This document shows, in pieces, positions 8,385 through 17,132 of a DNA stretch of 39,386 bases. The notes under the pieces are model-generated. The model did no database searches. It worked only from the letters and a program-made list of their open reading frames with translations, and was not told the origin of the DNA. Location: the NCBI GenBank assembly GCA_949299375.1, contig CASGAH010000007.1, positions 1 through 39,386 on the forward strand, in the 5' to 3' direction. The position numbers and the translations under genes were made by a program. Source of the DNA: an uncultured Eubacteriales bacterium. GTDB taxonomy: Bacteria; Bacillota; Clostridia; Lachnospirales; Lachnospiraceae. Positions within the stretch are counted from its first letter, which is position 1; every line of letters begins with the position of its first letter.

Positions 8385-8930
8385 ATGGATTCTATCAAAC
8401 GAATCAAACGGGAACTTGTATATACGGGAACGATTCTGGACTTCTACAAAGATACCATTGAGACGCCGGACGGACACCGGGCAGAATGGGATTTCATTGC
8501 CCATAAGGGGGCAGCGTGTGTCGTGCCGGTGCTGGACGACGGGAGAATCATTATGGTGCGCCAGTACCGGAATGCGCTGGATCGGATGACGCTGGAAGTT
8601 CCGGCGGGGGCAAGAAACAATCCACAGGAGCCGACAAGCGAGTGCGCGTTGCGGGAAGTGGAGGAGGAAACCGGTTACAGGGCCGGAAAGCTGGAATGGC
8701 TTCTCACCCTGCGGACAGCCATCGCCTACTGTGACGAGCTGATTGACGTCTATGTGGCGACGGAGCTTGTCCCCACGAAGCAGCACCTGGATGAGGATGA
8801 ATTCATCGATGTAGAGTATTATACGATGGATCAGCTCGTGGAGATGATTCTGAACGGAACGATTCAGGATGCCAAGACGGTGGCAGCACTGATGTCCTAT
8901 CAGGTCAAATGTGCGAGAAGAGAACAATAA
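8385..8930 (+). CDS. NUDIX hydrolase, ADP-ribose pyrophosphatase type
   Basis: Predicted to hydrolyse ADP-ribose or a related nucleoside diphosphate sugar to AMP and a sugar phosphate. The Nudix box is visible as REVEEETGY, with the upstream E seven residues before; the leading G is spaced by six residues, not the usual five. PVLDDGRIIMVRQYRNAL and LEVPAGARNN are typical of the ADPR subgroup. Start ATG 8385 follows GAGGGA; an upstream in-frame ATG at 8358 lies inside proC. Length 181 residues is normal. A terminator follows at 8943. Confidence 0.88.
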   Translation: MDSIKRIKRELVYTGTILDFYKDTIETPDGHRAEWDFIAHKGAACVVPVLDDGRIIMVRQYRNALDRMTLEVPAGARNNPQEPTSECALREVEEETGYRAGKLEWLLTLRTAIAYCDELIDVYVATELVPTKQHLDEDEFIDVEYYTMDQLVEMILNGTIQDAKTVAALMSYQVKCARREQ

Positions 8931-8942
8931 AGCGAGAAAGAA

Positions 8943-8983
8943 AAACGGGCATCGGCGAAAAGGAATAGTCGGTGCCCGTTTGG
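8943..8983 (+). terminator. Terminator after the NUDIX gene
   Basis: AAACGGGCATCG (8943-8954) pairs with CGGTGCCCGTTT (8970-8981) with one G-T wobble. The T-tract is short. Confidence 0.7.
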
Positions 8984-9011
8984 CATATAGTGAATCAAAA
9001 GAGGGACAGGG

Positions 9012-9575
9012 GTGGGCAGAGCGATGAAGAAAACCCGTGTATGTTATCCGGTTCTGTGGGCGTTTTTTGCGGGAGGCGTGCTGATTGGCACAGTGGCCGC
9101 CAATCTTGTACCGGCAGAGGCGCTTCATACACTTGGAATTTATCGGATGAATCTGGAGCAAGACCTGGCGCAGTTTTCGGCGGTCGATCGGGAGTGGATT
9201 TTCTACGTTCTCGTCCGGAGAATCAAGTTCTGGGCATTTTACCTGCTCCTTTGTTCAACCGCCGTGCGATGGGCGATTTTGTCCGGCGGATTTTCCCTGG
9301 CGGGAGGCGTGGCGGCAGTCCTCTTTGTGACAGCAACGAGGACATGGGGGTTTCTTGCCATTGCAGTCTTTTGGGGGGCAATTCTTCCTCACAGCATCGC
9401 CTATGCGGCGGCATGTCTTTTTGTGGTGGAGGCGCTTCGCATCCAAAACCTTACAAACCGTTCGCTCATCTGGGGGAAACTTGCGGCAGGGACACTGTGC
9501 TGGTGTGCGGGAATTGCCAGTGAAATTTTTCTAAATCCCGCACTATTGCGGATTGTGCTAAAGGCAATCGAATAA
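9012..9575 (+). CDS. Stage II sporulation protein M-like membrane protein
   Basis: A 187-residue integral membrane protein with about four or five hydrophobic segments. The first, FFAGGVLIGTVAANLV, is typical of SpoIIM, which helps localise the engulfment peptidoglycan hydrolase complex during sporulation. The position just before xerD agrees with the spoIIM-fur-xerD neighbourhood known in Bacillus subtilis. Start is taken as GTG 9012 with GAGGGA before it; ATG 9024 is an alternative. Sequence conservation in this family is low, so the assignment leans on topology and neighbours. Confidence 0.7.
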   Translation: MGRAMKKTRVCYPVLWAFFAGGVLIGTVAANLVPAEALHTLGIYRMNLEQDLAQFSAVDREWIFYVLVRRIKFWAFYLLLCSTAVRWAILSGGFSLAGGVAAVLFVTATRTWGFLAIAVFWGAILPHSIAYAAACLFVVEALRIQNLTNRSLIWGKLAAGTLCWCAGIASEIFLNPALLRIVLKAIE

Positions 9576-9668
9576 AAACAGGAAAGATTCGGGAAAAATC
9601 TTTCGAAATCGGGAAATTCTTTTCACAAACAATTTGTTCATCAAAGATACAAAATTCTAAAAAATCGT

Positions 9669-9697
9669 TTGATTTTTTTCTTGGAAGTGGCTATAAT
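9669..9697 (+). promoter_or_regulatory. xerD promoter
   Basis: TTGATT (9669-9674), a 17-base spacer and a consensus TATAAT (9692-9697). The rest of the intergenic region 9576-9807 is AT-rich and shows nothing else clear. Confidence 0.8.
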
Positions 9698-9807
9698 GGA
9701 ACTACTCTGGATCCCGAAATGACGGTGGTGTGCGCGAAGCAGCGCCAAAAACAGGGGATTGGGGCGGGAAGATCAGCCAATTTGAAGAAGGGAATAAAAA
9801 TACACAT

Positions 9808-10689
9808 ATGTTCAATAAAATTGAGAGCTTTATTCAGTATCTTCATGAGGAGAAGAGTGCAACAGAAAACACAGAGGTTTCGTATCGAAGAGACCTGAGA
9901 AAACTGAACGAATATCTGAAGGCGAATCAGATCACAGAGATCGCCGAGGTGACGGAAGAAGATCTGAAAAACTACGTGCGCGAAATGGAGGAGGAGGGGA
10001 AGGCGTCCAGTACGATTTCCAGAAACATTGCCTCGATGAAAAACTTCTTCCATTATGCGGAGAAGAGAGGGTGGGTCAAAGACAGCCCCGCAGAGCGGTT
10101 AAAAGCCCCTAGGATAGAGAAGAAGATGCCGGAAATTTTGACGGTAAAGGAAATGGACCGTCTTTTAAGCCAGCCGGGATCGCGGACGCTGAAAGAAGTT
10201 CGCGACAAGGCGATGCTGGAGCTCTTGTATGCGACCGGGATTCGCGTCTCGGAGCTGATTCGCCTGAAGGTGGACGATGTGAATCTGGAACGGGAATACA
10301 TTTCCTGTGAGAGCCGCGGGAAAGTGCGGACTGTGCCGTTTGGAACCGAGGCCAAAAAGGCGCTTCAGATTTACCTTCAGGAGGTGAGGGGGGAGATGGT
10401 CATAGATGCGAGCGTCCCCTTTCTCTTTACAAATTGCAATGGCGAGCAGATGAGCCGTCAGGGATTCTGGAAACTGGTCAAATACTATGCCAAGAAAGCG
10501 GGAATTGAGAAAGAGATTACGCCGCACACACTTCGGCATTCATTTGCGGCACATTTGCTGGAAAACGGGGCGGACCTAAAAGATGTGCAGGAAATGCTGG
10601 GACATGCGGACATCTCGACGACGCAGCTCTACCTAAACCGGAAAAAGAGCCACATTCGAAATTCCTATTTTGCACACCCAAGACATTGA
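9808..10689 (+). CDS. xerD: Site-specific tyrosine recombinase XerD
   Basis: Resolves chromosome dimers at dif together with XerC or alone. It has 293 residues, the normal XerC/D length. The N-terminal SAM-like DNA-binding domain (about 1-100) is followed by the catalytic domain with R146 (ATGIRVSEL), K172 (SRGKVR), H240 and R243 (HTLRHSFAAHLL), H266 (MLGHADISTTQ) and Y275. All six active-site residues are present. ATG 9808 is preferred because FNKIESFIQYL matches the family N-terminus; the frame is open from 9730. Its core-gene setting next to a SpoIIM-like gene argues for a housekeeping Xer protein and against a mobile integrase. Confidence 0.92.
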   Translation: MFNKIESFIQYLHEEKSATENTEVSYRRDLRKLNEYLKANQITEIAEVTEEDLKNYVREMEEEGKASSTISRNIASMKNFFHYAEKRGWVKDSPAERLKAPRIEKKMPEILTVKEMDRLLSQPGSRTLKEVRDKAMLELLYATGIRVSELIRLKVDDVNLEREYISCESRGKVRTVPFGTEAKKALQIYLQEVRGEMVIDASVPFLFTNCNGEQMSRQGFWKLVKYYAKKAGIEKEITPHTLRHSFAAHLLENGADLKDVQEMLGHADISTTQLYLNRKKSHIRNSYFAHPRH

Positions 10690-10690
10690 G

Positions 10691-10729
10691 AAAAATCGGA
10701 TCGGGGAGAACATCCCTGATCCGATTTTT
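10691..10729. terminator. Bidirectional terminator between xerD and aroF
   Basis: AAAAATCGGATC (10691-10702) pairs exactly with GATCCGATTTTT (10718-10729), with an inner GGGA/TCCC extension. The A-tract and T-tract let it serve both convergent genes. Confidence 0.93.
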
Positions 10730-10759
10730 CCAAACAACGATCCGATCCAATAACAACGG

Positions 10760-11797
10760 TCAGACCAGTTCTGCAATTTGACGGAGCAAATATTCCGAGT
10801 CGTCCCAGCCAAGACAGGGATCTGTAATGGATTTTCCATAAATGTGATTTGGGGAATCGACCCGCTGGCATCCGCTTTCCAGATAACTCTCAATCATCAG
10901 ACCTTTTACAAGTTTTGCGATGGCGGGCGAGTGTTTGCGGCTGTGAAGAACCTCTTTGGAAATGCGAATCTGCTCCATGTACTGTTTGTTGGAGTTGGAG
11001 TGATTGGCATCTACAATACAGGCGGGGTTTTTTAACTCCGGACGTTCCTCATACATTTGCTGCACCCGAAACAGATCTTCATAGTGGTAATTGGGGATTG
11101 TCTGACCGTGCTTGTTTACGGCTCCCCGGAGAATGGTGTGTGCCAGCGGGTTTCCGGTCGTCTGAACTTCGTATCCCCGAAACAGGAAGTCGTGCTGGCA
11201 TTGTGCGGCGTGAACCGAGTTGAGCATGACAGACAGATGGCCGCTTGTCGGGTTTTTCATCCCGACAGGAATGTCAAGTCCGCTGACCGTAAGGCGATGC
11301 TGCTGGTTTTCCACAGAGCGGGCGCCGATGGCCACATAAGACAAAACATCCTCCAGGTAGGGCCAGTTTTCCGGGTAAAGCATCTCATCAGCAGGGGTCA
11401 GACCGCTCTCTGAGATGGCGCGGATGTGCATCCGCCGGATGGCAATGAGTCCGGCCAGCATATCCGGCTTTTTTTGGGGATCTGGCTGGTGAATCATTCC
11501 CTTATACCCTTCGCCGGTTGTGCGGGGCTTGTTGGTATAAATTCTGGGAATGAGAATGAGACGATCTTTTACTTTCTCCTGCACCTTTGCAAGGCGGGAT
11601 ACATACTCGCACACGGCATCCTCGTTGTCAGCAGAGCAGGGGCCAATGATAATAACAAACTTGTCGCTTGCACCGGTAAACACATCGCGGATTTGTGCAT
11701 CTCGTAATTTCTTGACAGCAGCGCTCTCCGCCGTAATCGGGGACCGATCCCGAATCTCCTGGGGAGTGGGCAGCTGTTTTTCCACTGTAAAACTCAT
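10760..11797 (-). CDS. aroF: 3-deoxy-7-phosphoheptulonate synthase (DAHP synthase), class I
   Basis: Condenses phosphoenolpyruvate and erythrose 4-phosphate in the first step of the shikimate pathway. The 345-residue protein shows IIGPCSADNEDAV, the PRTTGEGYKG loop, GARSVENQQHR, GMKNPTSG, VDANHSNSNK and the terminal GKSITDPCLGW of AroF/G/H-type enzymes. ATG 11797 follows AAAGGAGG; an upstream in-frame ATG at 11824 lies between promoter and ribosome site and is rejected. It has its own consensus promoter and no T-box or obvious attenuator, so control is probably allosteric. The exact isozyme (Phe-, Tyr- or Trp-sensitive) cannot be told. Confidence 0.95.
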   Translation of the reverse strand: MSFTVEKQLPTPQEIRDRSPITAESAAVKKLRDAQIRDVFTGASDKFVIIIGPCSADNEDAVCEYVSRLAKVQEKVKDRLILIPRIYTNKPRTTGEGYKGMIHQPDPQKKPDMLAGLIAIRRMHIRAISESGLTPADEMLYPENWPYLEDVLSYVAIGARSVENQQHRLTVSGLDIPVGMKNPTSGHLSVMLNSVHAAQCQHDFLFRGYEVQTTGNPLAHTILRGAVNKHGQTIPNYHYEDLFRVQQMYEERPELKNPACIVDANHSNSNKQYMEQIRISKEVLHSRKHSPAIAKLVKGLMIESYLESGCQRVDSPNHIYGKSITDPCLGWDDSEYLLRQIAELV

Positions 11798-11835
11798 ACG
11801 TTCCTCCTTTCTGCGCATTGGCAACTCAATTTCTC

Positions 11836-11864
11836 ATTATAAAATCGAAGAGGAAGGTTGTCAA
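11836..11864 (-). promoter_or_regulatory. Consensus promoter of the DAHP synthase gene
   Basis: On the minus strand TTGACA (11864-11859), exactly 17 bases, then TATAAT (11841-11836): a full sigma-A consensus. It gives a short leader of about 30 bases. Confidence 0.93.
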
Positions 11865-11950
11865 GGAGAAAAAAAGGACGGAAGAGGATTTGGCACCCCT
11901 CCATGTTGGGAATCCGGATCGGGAGAATTTTATTCGCTGCTTTCGTAAAA

Positions 11951-11994
11951 TTTAAGAAAAAAGTCATTCTGTTTTAAGAAAAAAGTGTTATGAT
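11951..11994 (+). promoter_or_regulatory. Direct repeats and -10 box before the sulfatase gene
   Basis: TTTAAGAAAAAAGT occurs exactly at 11951-11964 and 11973-11986, a 22-base period close to two helical turns. A TATGAT -10 box (11989-11994) follows and no good -35 hexamer is present. This looks like an activator-dependent promoter with a tandem operator. Confidence 0.55.
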
Positions 11995-12078
11995 AAAAAA
12001 ATGATGTTGGGTCAAACGGTATTATGACCCCGGATGTCATCAGAACGTGGAAAGGGAACGTGTTTGAGGGTAAGACAG

Positions 12079-14271
12079 ATGAAAGAACCAAGAGAAGTCT
12101 ACAAAAATAGCATCTTTCAATGTTTTTTATGGAGCATCGCACTGAATTTGATGATTGAGCTGCTGGCCAGACGGAGCTTGATCCGGCTTCTGGCCTATCT
12201 TGTGTACAGCCCGCTTATTTTTCTGCACAATGTCATGATTGTCCTGGTGACGCTTCTGTTTTCTTTCTTTTTTAAGAGGCGGTATTTTGCGTGCGGGGTC
12301 ATTGGGGCAATTTGGGGAATTGCCGGCATCGTAAATGGAATTTTGCTCGGGTTTCATATCCGAACGACGCCGCTGACGGCGCAGGATCTGGGAATGATCC
12401 GCTTCGCTCTCAGCCTGGCAGGAAAATATTTGTCGATTCCGCTTATTCTCGGCATTTTGCTTGCGGCGGGAGCCATAATTGCAGGCCTTGTTTTTCTCTG
12501 GAGGAAGGCGGAAAAGCAGACCGATAAAGTTCCCTACGCGAGAGTGGCCGTTGGCGTGACACTGGCGATTTTTGCGGTCCTTTGTATGAATCACCTGGGT
12601 GTGAGAAGCGGTCTTTTGGCGACCAATTTCTCCAACATCGGTCAGGCTTATGAGACATATGGATTTGCGTATTGCTTCTCCAACAGTCTTCTAAATACGG
12701 GAATTGACCGGCCAAAAGATTACGAAAAAGATGTTGTGGATGAGATTTTGGCGGAAGATCCGTCCCTGGAAGCGTCCGAGCCAACGCTTCCGGAGGAACC
12801 AACGCTTCCGGAGGAATCATCGCTTCCGGAGGAATCATCGCTTCCGGAGGAATCAACGCTTCCGGAGGACGGCATCTCTGCGCAGCTGCCGAACCTCATT
12901 TTCGTACAGCTGGAATCGTTTTTTGACATCACGAAGATGAAGGACCTCACCTTTTCAGAGGATCCCATTCCGACGGTGCACCGGCTCCAGGAAGAGTACA
13001 CTTCCGGCTACGTAAGTGTGCCGTCCATCGGGGCGGGAACGGCCAACACCGAATTTGAGATCATTACTGGGATGAATCTGGACTTTTTTGGCCCTGGAGA
13101 GTATCCGTATAAGACGGTGCTGCGGAAAATGACCTGTGAGAGCATTGCCTACAATATGGCGGCCGTCGGATATCAGACACACGCCATTCACAACAACAAT
13201 GCAACATTTTATGAGCGGATGCAGGTTTTCCCGCGCCTTGGATTTGACACGTTCACCTCCATCGAGTATATGTATGATGTGGGGTATACGCCGATGGGAT
13301 GGGCCAAAGACAATGTCCTCGTTGGAGAAATTCAAAAGACGCTGGAATCCACGGCGGAGCCGGATCTCATTTATACGATTTCTGTGCAGGGGCATGGAAG
13401 CTACCCGGAGGAGGCGATTCTGGAAGATCCGCTCATTCAGATTGAGGGTATTGAAGAGCAGAAGCGCTGCAACGCATACACGTACTATGTCAATCAGCTG
13501 TTTGAGATGGACTGCATGATCGGAGAACTTGTCCGGATGCTGGAGCAGCAGGAAGAACCCTGCGTTCTCGTGCTGTTCGGCGATCACCTGCCGACACTTG
13601 GAATCGAGGAGGAAGATCTTGAGGGGACGGACTTGTTCCAGACGCCCTACATCATATGGGACAACATGGGGCTGGAGAGAAACGAGCGCAACGTGCAGGC
13701 GTATCAGATGACAGCCTGGGTGCAGGAACAGCTTGGATTTCAGGAAGGGATTTTGACACGGTTTCATCAGAGATTTCTGCGGGAGGATCAGGGAGAGACG
13801 GACTCGCAGGAGACGCAGGAACTGTGGATGGAGAGCGACAGCGTTCAGAAACTGTTTTTGGCCAGCAGCCAGGACGATGCTGAGCAGACGCCGGAGGAGA
13901 TTTATCTGGAACAGCTCAAAGTGTTGGAGTACGACATGCTCTACGGGGATATGACCGTATACGGAGGAAAAAACCCATATCTGGAAACCGAGATGAAGAT
14001 GGGAGTGGAGCCCATCGAGATCGAGGAGTACATCTATCACGGCGGGAATCTCTATGTCCTTGGAACGGGATTTAACACGTACTCCAACGTGATGATCAAT
14101 GGGGAAGAGCAGGAAACCGACTATATCGGGAAAAATCTGCTGATCGTGCGAGAGGCGGCGATGGAGGAACAAAGCTGGATCTCCGTTGCCCAGGTGGATA
14201 AGGACGGAATTTTGCTCAGTGAGAGCAATCATGTGGAGGTGCGGGAGATTGCCGGGTCAGGGCAGCCGTGA
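12079..14271 (+). CDS. LTA synthase family sulfatase/phosphoglycerol transferase
   Basis: Predicted membrane enzyme that transfers glycerol phosphate or a similar group to an envelope polymer. About five N-terminal membrane helices (to about residue 190) lead to an extracellular sulfatase-fold domain. The domain shows FVQLESFFD, the catalytic-Thr region GAGTANTEFE, HNNNATFYERMQVFPRLGF, SVQGHGSYP and LFGDHLPTL. These match the metal and nucleophile motifs of LtaS-like proteins. A proline/glutamate linker of five LPEE repeats separates membrane and catalytic parts. The C-terminal 100 residues or so (from about GVEPIEIEEYIYHGGN) look like an extra beta-rich module. ATG 12079 has GAGGG upstream; the frame is open from 12034. 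Substrate is not deducible. Confidence 0.87.
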   Translation: MKEPREVYKNSIFQCFLWSIALNLMIELLARRSLIRLLAYLVYSPLIFLHNVMIVLVTLLFSFFFKRRYFACGVIGAIWGIAGIVNGILLGFHIRTTPLTAQDLGMIRFALSLAGKYLSIPLILGILLAAGAIIAGLVFLWRKAEKQTDKVPYARVAVGVTLAIFAVLCMNHLGVRSGLLATNFSNIGQAYETYGFAYCFSNSLLNTGIDRPKDYEKDVVDEILAEDPSLEASEPTLPEEPTLPEESSLPEESSLPEESTLPEDGISAQLPNLIFVQLESFFDITKMKDLTFSEDPIPTVHRLQEEYTSGYVSVPSIGAGTANTEFEIITGMNLDFFGPGEYPYKTVLRKMTCESIAYNMAAVGYQTHAIHNNNATFYERMQVFPRLGFDTFTSIEYMYDVGYTPMGWAKDNVLVGEIQKTLESTAEPDLIYTISVQGHGSYPEEAILEDPLIQIEGIEEQKRCNAYTYYVNQLFEMDCMIGELVRMLEQQEEPCVLVLFGDHLPTLGIEEEDLEGTDLFQTPYIIWDNMGLERNERNVQAYQMTAWVQEQLGFQEGILTRFHQRFLREDQGETDSQETQELWMESDSVQKLFLASSQDDAEQTPEEIYLEQLKVLEYDMLYGDMTVYGGKNPYLETEMKMGVEPIEIEEYIYHGGNLYVLGTGFNTYSNVMINGEEQETDYIGKNLLIVREAAMEEQSWISVAQVDKDGILLSESNHVEVREIAGSGQP
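12781..12870 (+). repeat. Five 18-bp tandem repeats encoding (T/S)LPEE
   Basis: Five near-identical units of the type CCAACGCTTCCGGAGGAA run in phase from 12781 to 12870. Units 1 and 2 are identical, as are 3 and 4. In the protein they form a rigid Pro/Glu spacer just outside the membrane. Copy number could vary by slippage without breaking the frame. Confidence 0.92.
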
Positions 14272-14371
14272 TGTGCGGCGCGCATCTGTAACATTTGCCT
14301 AAAAAAAGTGTGCTGTTCTTGTGAACTTGTCCGTTTTCCAGGTAAAAATGATGGGACAACCGTTCCGGAGA

Positions 14372-14400
14372 TTGACATTTCGCATAAAAGTAGGTAAGCT
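14372..14400 (+). promoter_or_regulatory. Probable promoter of the LamG protein gene
   Basis: TTGACA (14372-14377), 17 bases, TAAGCT (14395-14400). The -35 is perfect and the -10 is weak. Confidence 0.5.
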
Positions 14401-14469
14401 ATGGGTACAGTATGACGATGTGCAAAACAAACGGCACATCCGTCCGACAGCAAAAAGGAGGAAAAAGAA

Positions 14470-15465
14470 ATGAAGAAATTGTTGTCTGCTGTTGCAGCGG
14501 TTCTGATGACATTCGGTCTTACCGTAACCACATATGCGGCAGAGCCTGTAGCAACTTACACATTTGATGATGCAGCGGATCTGCAGCTGGCCGGAGAGGC
14601 GGCAGTAGAAAACGGCGTGCTGAAGCTGGCGACGACTTCCAGCAACGGTGTGACATATGCGGTATTGCCGAACAGCATTTTTGAAGGAAAGGATTTCTCC
14701 GCAGGAATTACCCTTTGCGCAGACATCTTCCCGACCGGTTATGTCAGTGACTGGCAGCGTGTTTTTGAGCTGGGAGATGCAAGTGCAGTCGGCGTTGCAG
14801 ATGCGACAGGATTTATCCATACGACAATCGGATGGACGGGACGTTTCCTGGCAAGCGGCGCAGAGGAAGACGGCGCATTCGGAAATATGGTCGCAGCTCC
14901 TTACACATGGGATTATCTTGCCAACACAGACAATCAGAATCAGTGGTATTCGACGGTCTTGACAATCTCTCCGACCGAGGGAACGAAGTTTTACATCGAT
15001 GGAACAGAAGTGTGGTCTGCTCCGTCCACCGCGACGAGCACTGCAGTGCTTGCGCAGGTTCCTTCGTTCACCCTGAATCTTCTGGGCGGTTCGTTCTGGG
15101 CTGCTGACGCAGACTATCAGGGATATATGGACAATGTCGGAATTTATTCCGGTGTACTCTCCGCAGAGGAAATTGCAGCAGTTGCTGCCGCAAAGCCGAC
15201 GGAAGCGCCGGAAGGCATCGGCGAGGAGACAACAGAAGCACCCACAGAGGAGAGCACAGAGGAAGCTTCTTCTGAGGAGACAAGCACAGAGGAAGTTTCC
15301 TCTGAGGCAACAAGCGAGGCAGAGACCTCTTCTGAGGCAGAATCCTCCAGCGCAGCAGCAGAGACCGAGCAGGGCGGCGGCCTGCCTTGGGGTCCGATCG
15401 TTGGCGCGATCGTTGTTGTAGTAGTTGCTGCAGGCGCATTTGTCGTTCTGAAGAAGAAGAACTGA
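14470..15465 (+). CDS. Secreted, membrane-anchored LamG-like protein
   Basis: The 331-residue protein has a signal peptide cut after about TTYAAE, then a jelly-roll (concanavalin A-like/LamG) domain at residues about 25-240. Typical motifs are VATYTFDD near the start and YQGYMDNVGIYSGVLSAEEI at the end. A low-complexity Glu/Ser/Thr linker (about 245-300, repeats of the EEAS and TSEE type) follows, then a C-terminal membrane helix GPIVGAIVVVVVAAGAFVV and a KKKN tail. It therefore displays a putative carbohydrate- or protein-binding domain at the cell surface through a stalk. There is no LPxTG motif and no visible catalytic centre. Ribosome site AAAGGAGG precedes ATG 14470. Confidence 0.8.
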   Translation: MKKLLSAVAAVLMTFGLTVTTYAAEPVATYTFDDAADLQLAGEAAVENGVLKLATTSSNGVTYAVLPNSIFEGKDFSAGITLCADIFPTGYVSDWQRVFELGDASAVGVADATGFIHTTIGWTGRFLASGAEEDGAFGNMVAAPYTWDYLANTDNQNQWYSTVLTISPTEGTKFYIDGTEVWSAPSTATSTAVLAQVPSFTLNLLGGSFWAADADYQGYMDNVGIYSGVLSAEEIAAVAAAKPTEAPEGIGEETTEAPTEESTEEASSEETSTEEVSSEATSEAETSSEAESSSAAAETEQGGGLPWGPIVGAIVVVVVAAGAFVVLKKKN

Positions 15466-15496
15466 TAGAGAAAAGCGAATATCGCAGGGACATTGG

Positions 15497-15556
15497 ATCC
15501 CCTGTACCTGGACCACAGATAATTTGTGTGCCCGGGTACAGGGGATTTCTTAAATT
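15497..15556 (+). terminator. Terminator of the LamG gene
   Basis: ATCCCCTGTACC (15497-15508) pairs exactly with GGTACAGGGGAT (15535-15546), followed by TTTCTTAAATTTT. The remaining intergenic sequence to 15694 shows no gene. Confidence 0.8.
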
Positions 15557-15694
15557 TTCCGAAATCGAGAAAAAAGAAGTTGCCGGATGGAGCGGGTGTG
15601 GTATACTTATGTTCAGAATCGAACAGGGCGGGCAAGACGAATCATGAAATCCGCTGCCAAAATCAGCAGCATAGCTGTGCAAAATCCGATCCGA

Positions 15695-17005
15695 CTACAG
15701 CAAAAATCGCTGAAACAGACGTAGCAGGTAGTCTTTGTACCCGGCCTTTTCGACCGCCTCTGCCGCGATGAGGTCAACCTGACCGAGCGTCTTCTCAGAA
15801 AGGCGGTATGTCACGTGCCCGATTGTCTGCCCCTGTCTGACGGGAGCGGTCAGACCCGGGTCGATGACAATCTCCCGCTCGATCTGAGAGAAATCCTCCC
15901 CGGTTGTGCTCAGGTAGGAGAAGATTGAGGCGTACTTTGGGGAGACAGATTCCGAAACGCCGTTCTTTACCGGAACAGGGGGAACCGCTGGAGGAGAGGG
16001 ATCTTCATAGAGGCTGCAGGAGGCATACCCGAAATTGAGCAGACTTGCGGCCTCCGAAAAACGATCCTTGTAGTTGGGACATGCCATGACAACGGCGATG
16101 AGCTCAATTCCGTCTTTCTCCGCGGTGGCGCAAAGACAATATTTTGCCTTTGCCGTAGACCCGGTCTTTAGACCAGTCACAGTGAACGAGTGGTTCATTT
16201 TCAGCAGCCGGTTGGTGTTGGAAAGTCCGAATTCTTTGCTCCCCTGACGGGTCACGTGCGTGATCGTATCCATCCAGATGGTCGCGTACTGCCGGATCTG
16301 AGGATAGGTGCGAATGAGTTCGCGCGCCATAATGGCGATATCATGGGCGGAAGAGTAATGGCCGTCGGAATCAGTGAGCCCGCAGCAGTCCTCAAAATTG
16401 GTATTTTCCATGCCGAGAGATTTCGCGCGCGCGTTCATCTGACGGACGAACTCGGATTCACTGCCTGCGATGTGCTCCGCCATGGCCACGCTGGCATCGT
16501 TTCCGGATGCCACGACAATGCACTTGATGAGCGTTTCGACGGTCTGGACTTCACCCTCCTCCAAAAATACCTGGGAGCCGCCCATCGACTTTGCGTAAGC
16601 GCTTGTGACAACCGAATCCTGAAGGTGGATGGCTCCGCTCTCCAGCGCATCAAAGATGAGCAGCAGCGTCATAATTTTCGTAATGCTGGCAGGGCTTCTC
16701 CGGGAATCTTTGTCGGTCTCATACAGAACCGTTCCGGTGGAGGCCTCCATCAGAATACAGGAGGGACTGCTCAGACCGAGGTTTGCCGCGTCTGCATCGA
16801 CAAGAACGGCTTCCCCCGGCAAAAGAGGAGGAGAATCTGGGGAATCGTCTGTTGTCTCCGCCGCCTCCGACGCCGGCTGGACAGGCAAAGTGTCGTCTGC
16901 GCGGGCCGAAAACGGGCAGGAGAGAAAAAGGCATAGGAAAAAAAGCGGAATCGTTGACGTCCGGAAGCGGGAAAAGGGGAAAAATCGCATCAAAATCACC
17001 GGCAT
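15695..17005 (-). CDS. Serine-type D-Ala-D-Ala carboxypeptidase (PBP5/DacF type)
   Basis: Secreted S11 peptidase that trims the terminal D-Ala of peptidoglycan stem peptides. The signal peptide (TIPLFFLCLFLSCPFSARA) is followed by a low-complexity acidic stretch and then the penicillin-binding domain. Active-site motifs are S107-ITK110, SGN in VVASGNDAS, and KTG in GLKTGSTAKA. A C-terminal beta domain (PBP5_C-like) covers the last 100 residues or so, ending in an amphipathic YLLRLFQRFLL that could anchor it to the membrane. Start is ATG 17005 or ATG 16990; neither has a strong ribosome site. It is transcribed divergently from the phosphoesterase operon. Confidence 0.92.
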   Translation of the reverse strand: MPVILMRFFPFSRFRTSTIPLFFLCLFLSCPFSARADDTLPVQPASEAAETTDDSPDSPPLLPGEAVLVDADAANLGLSSPSCILMEASTGTVLYETDKDSRRSPASITKIMTLLLIFDALESGAIHLQDSVVTSAYAKSMGGSQVFLEEGEVQTVETLIKCIVVASGNDASVAMAEHIAGSESEFVRQMNARAKSLGMENTNFEDCCGLTDSDGHYSSAHDIAIMARELIRTYPQIRQYATIWMDTITHVTRQGSKEFGLSNTNRLLKMNHSFTVTGLKTGSTAKAKYCLCATAEKDGIELIAVVMACPNYKDRFSEAASLLNFGYASCSLYEDPSPPAVPPVPVKNGVSESVSPKYASIFSYLSTTGEDFSQIEREIVIDPGLTAPVRQGQTIGHVTYRLSEKTLGQVDLIAAEAVEKAGYKDYLLRLFQRFLL

Positions 17006-17132
17006 TTTCTTTGGTACTTAATATATGCACCCGTCAGGGGGGAATGCCGGATTTTTATTTTCAGAGAATGACAAAAAAGCACAGCAAAACGCTGGTGCAA
17101 GGGAACCAAAAAAACAGAAGGGAGGCGATGCG

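Noticed and set aside
9808..10689. Phage or mobile-element integrase
   Set aside because: Length, motifs and the neighbouring SpoIIM-like gene fit housekeeping XerD; no attachment repeats or phage genes are nearby.
12955..14232. Minus-strand open frame of 425 codons over the sulfatase gene
   Set aside because: The opposite strand encodes the clear LtaS-like catalytic domain; the product has no family features.
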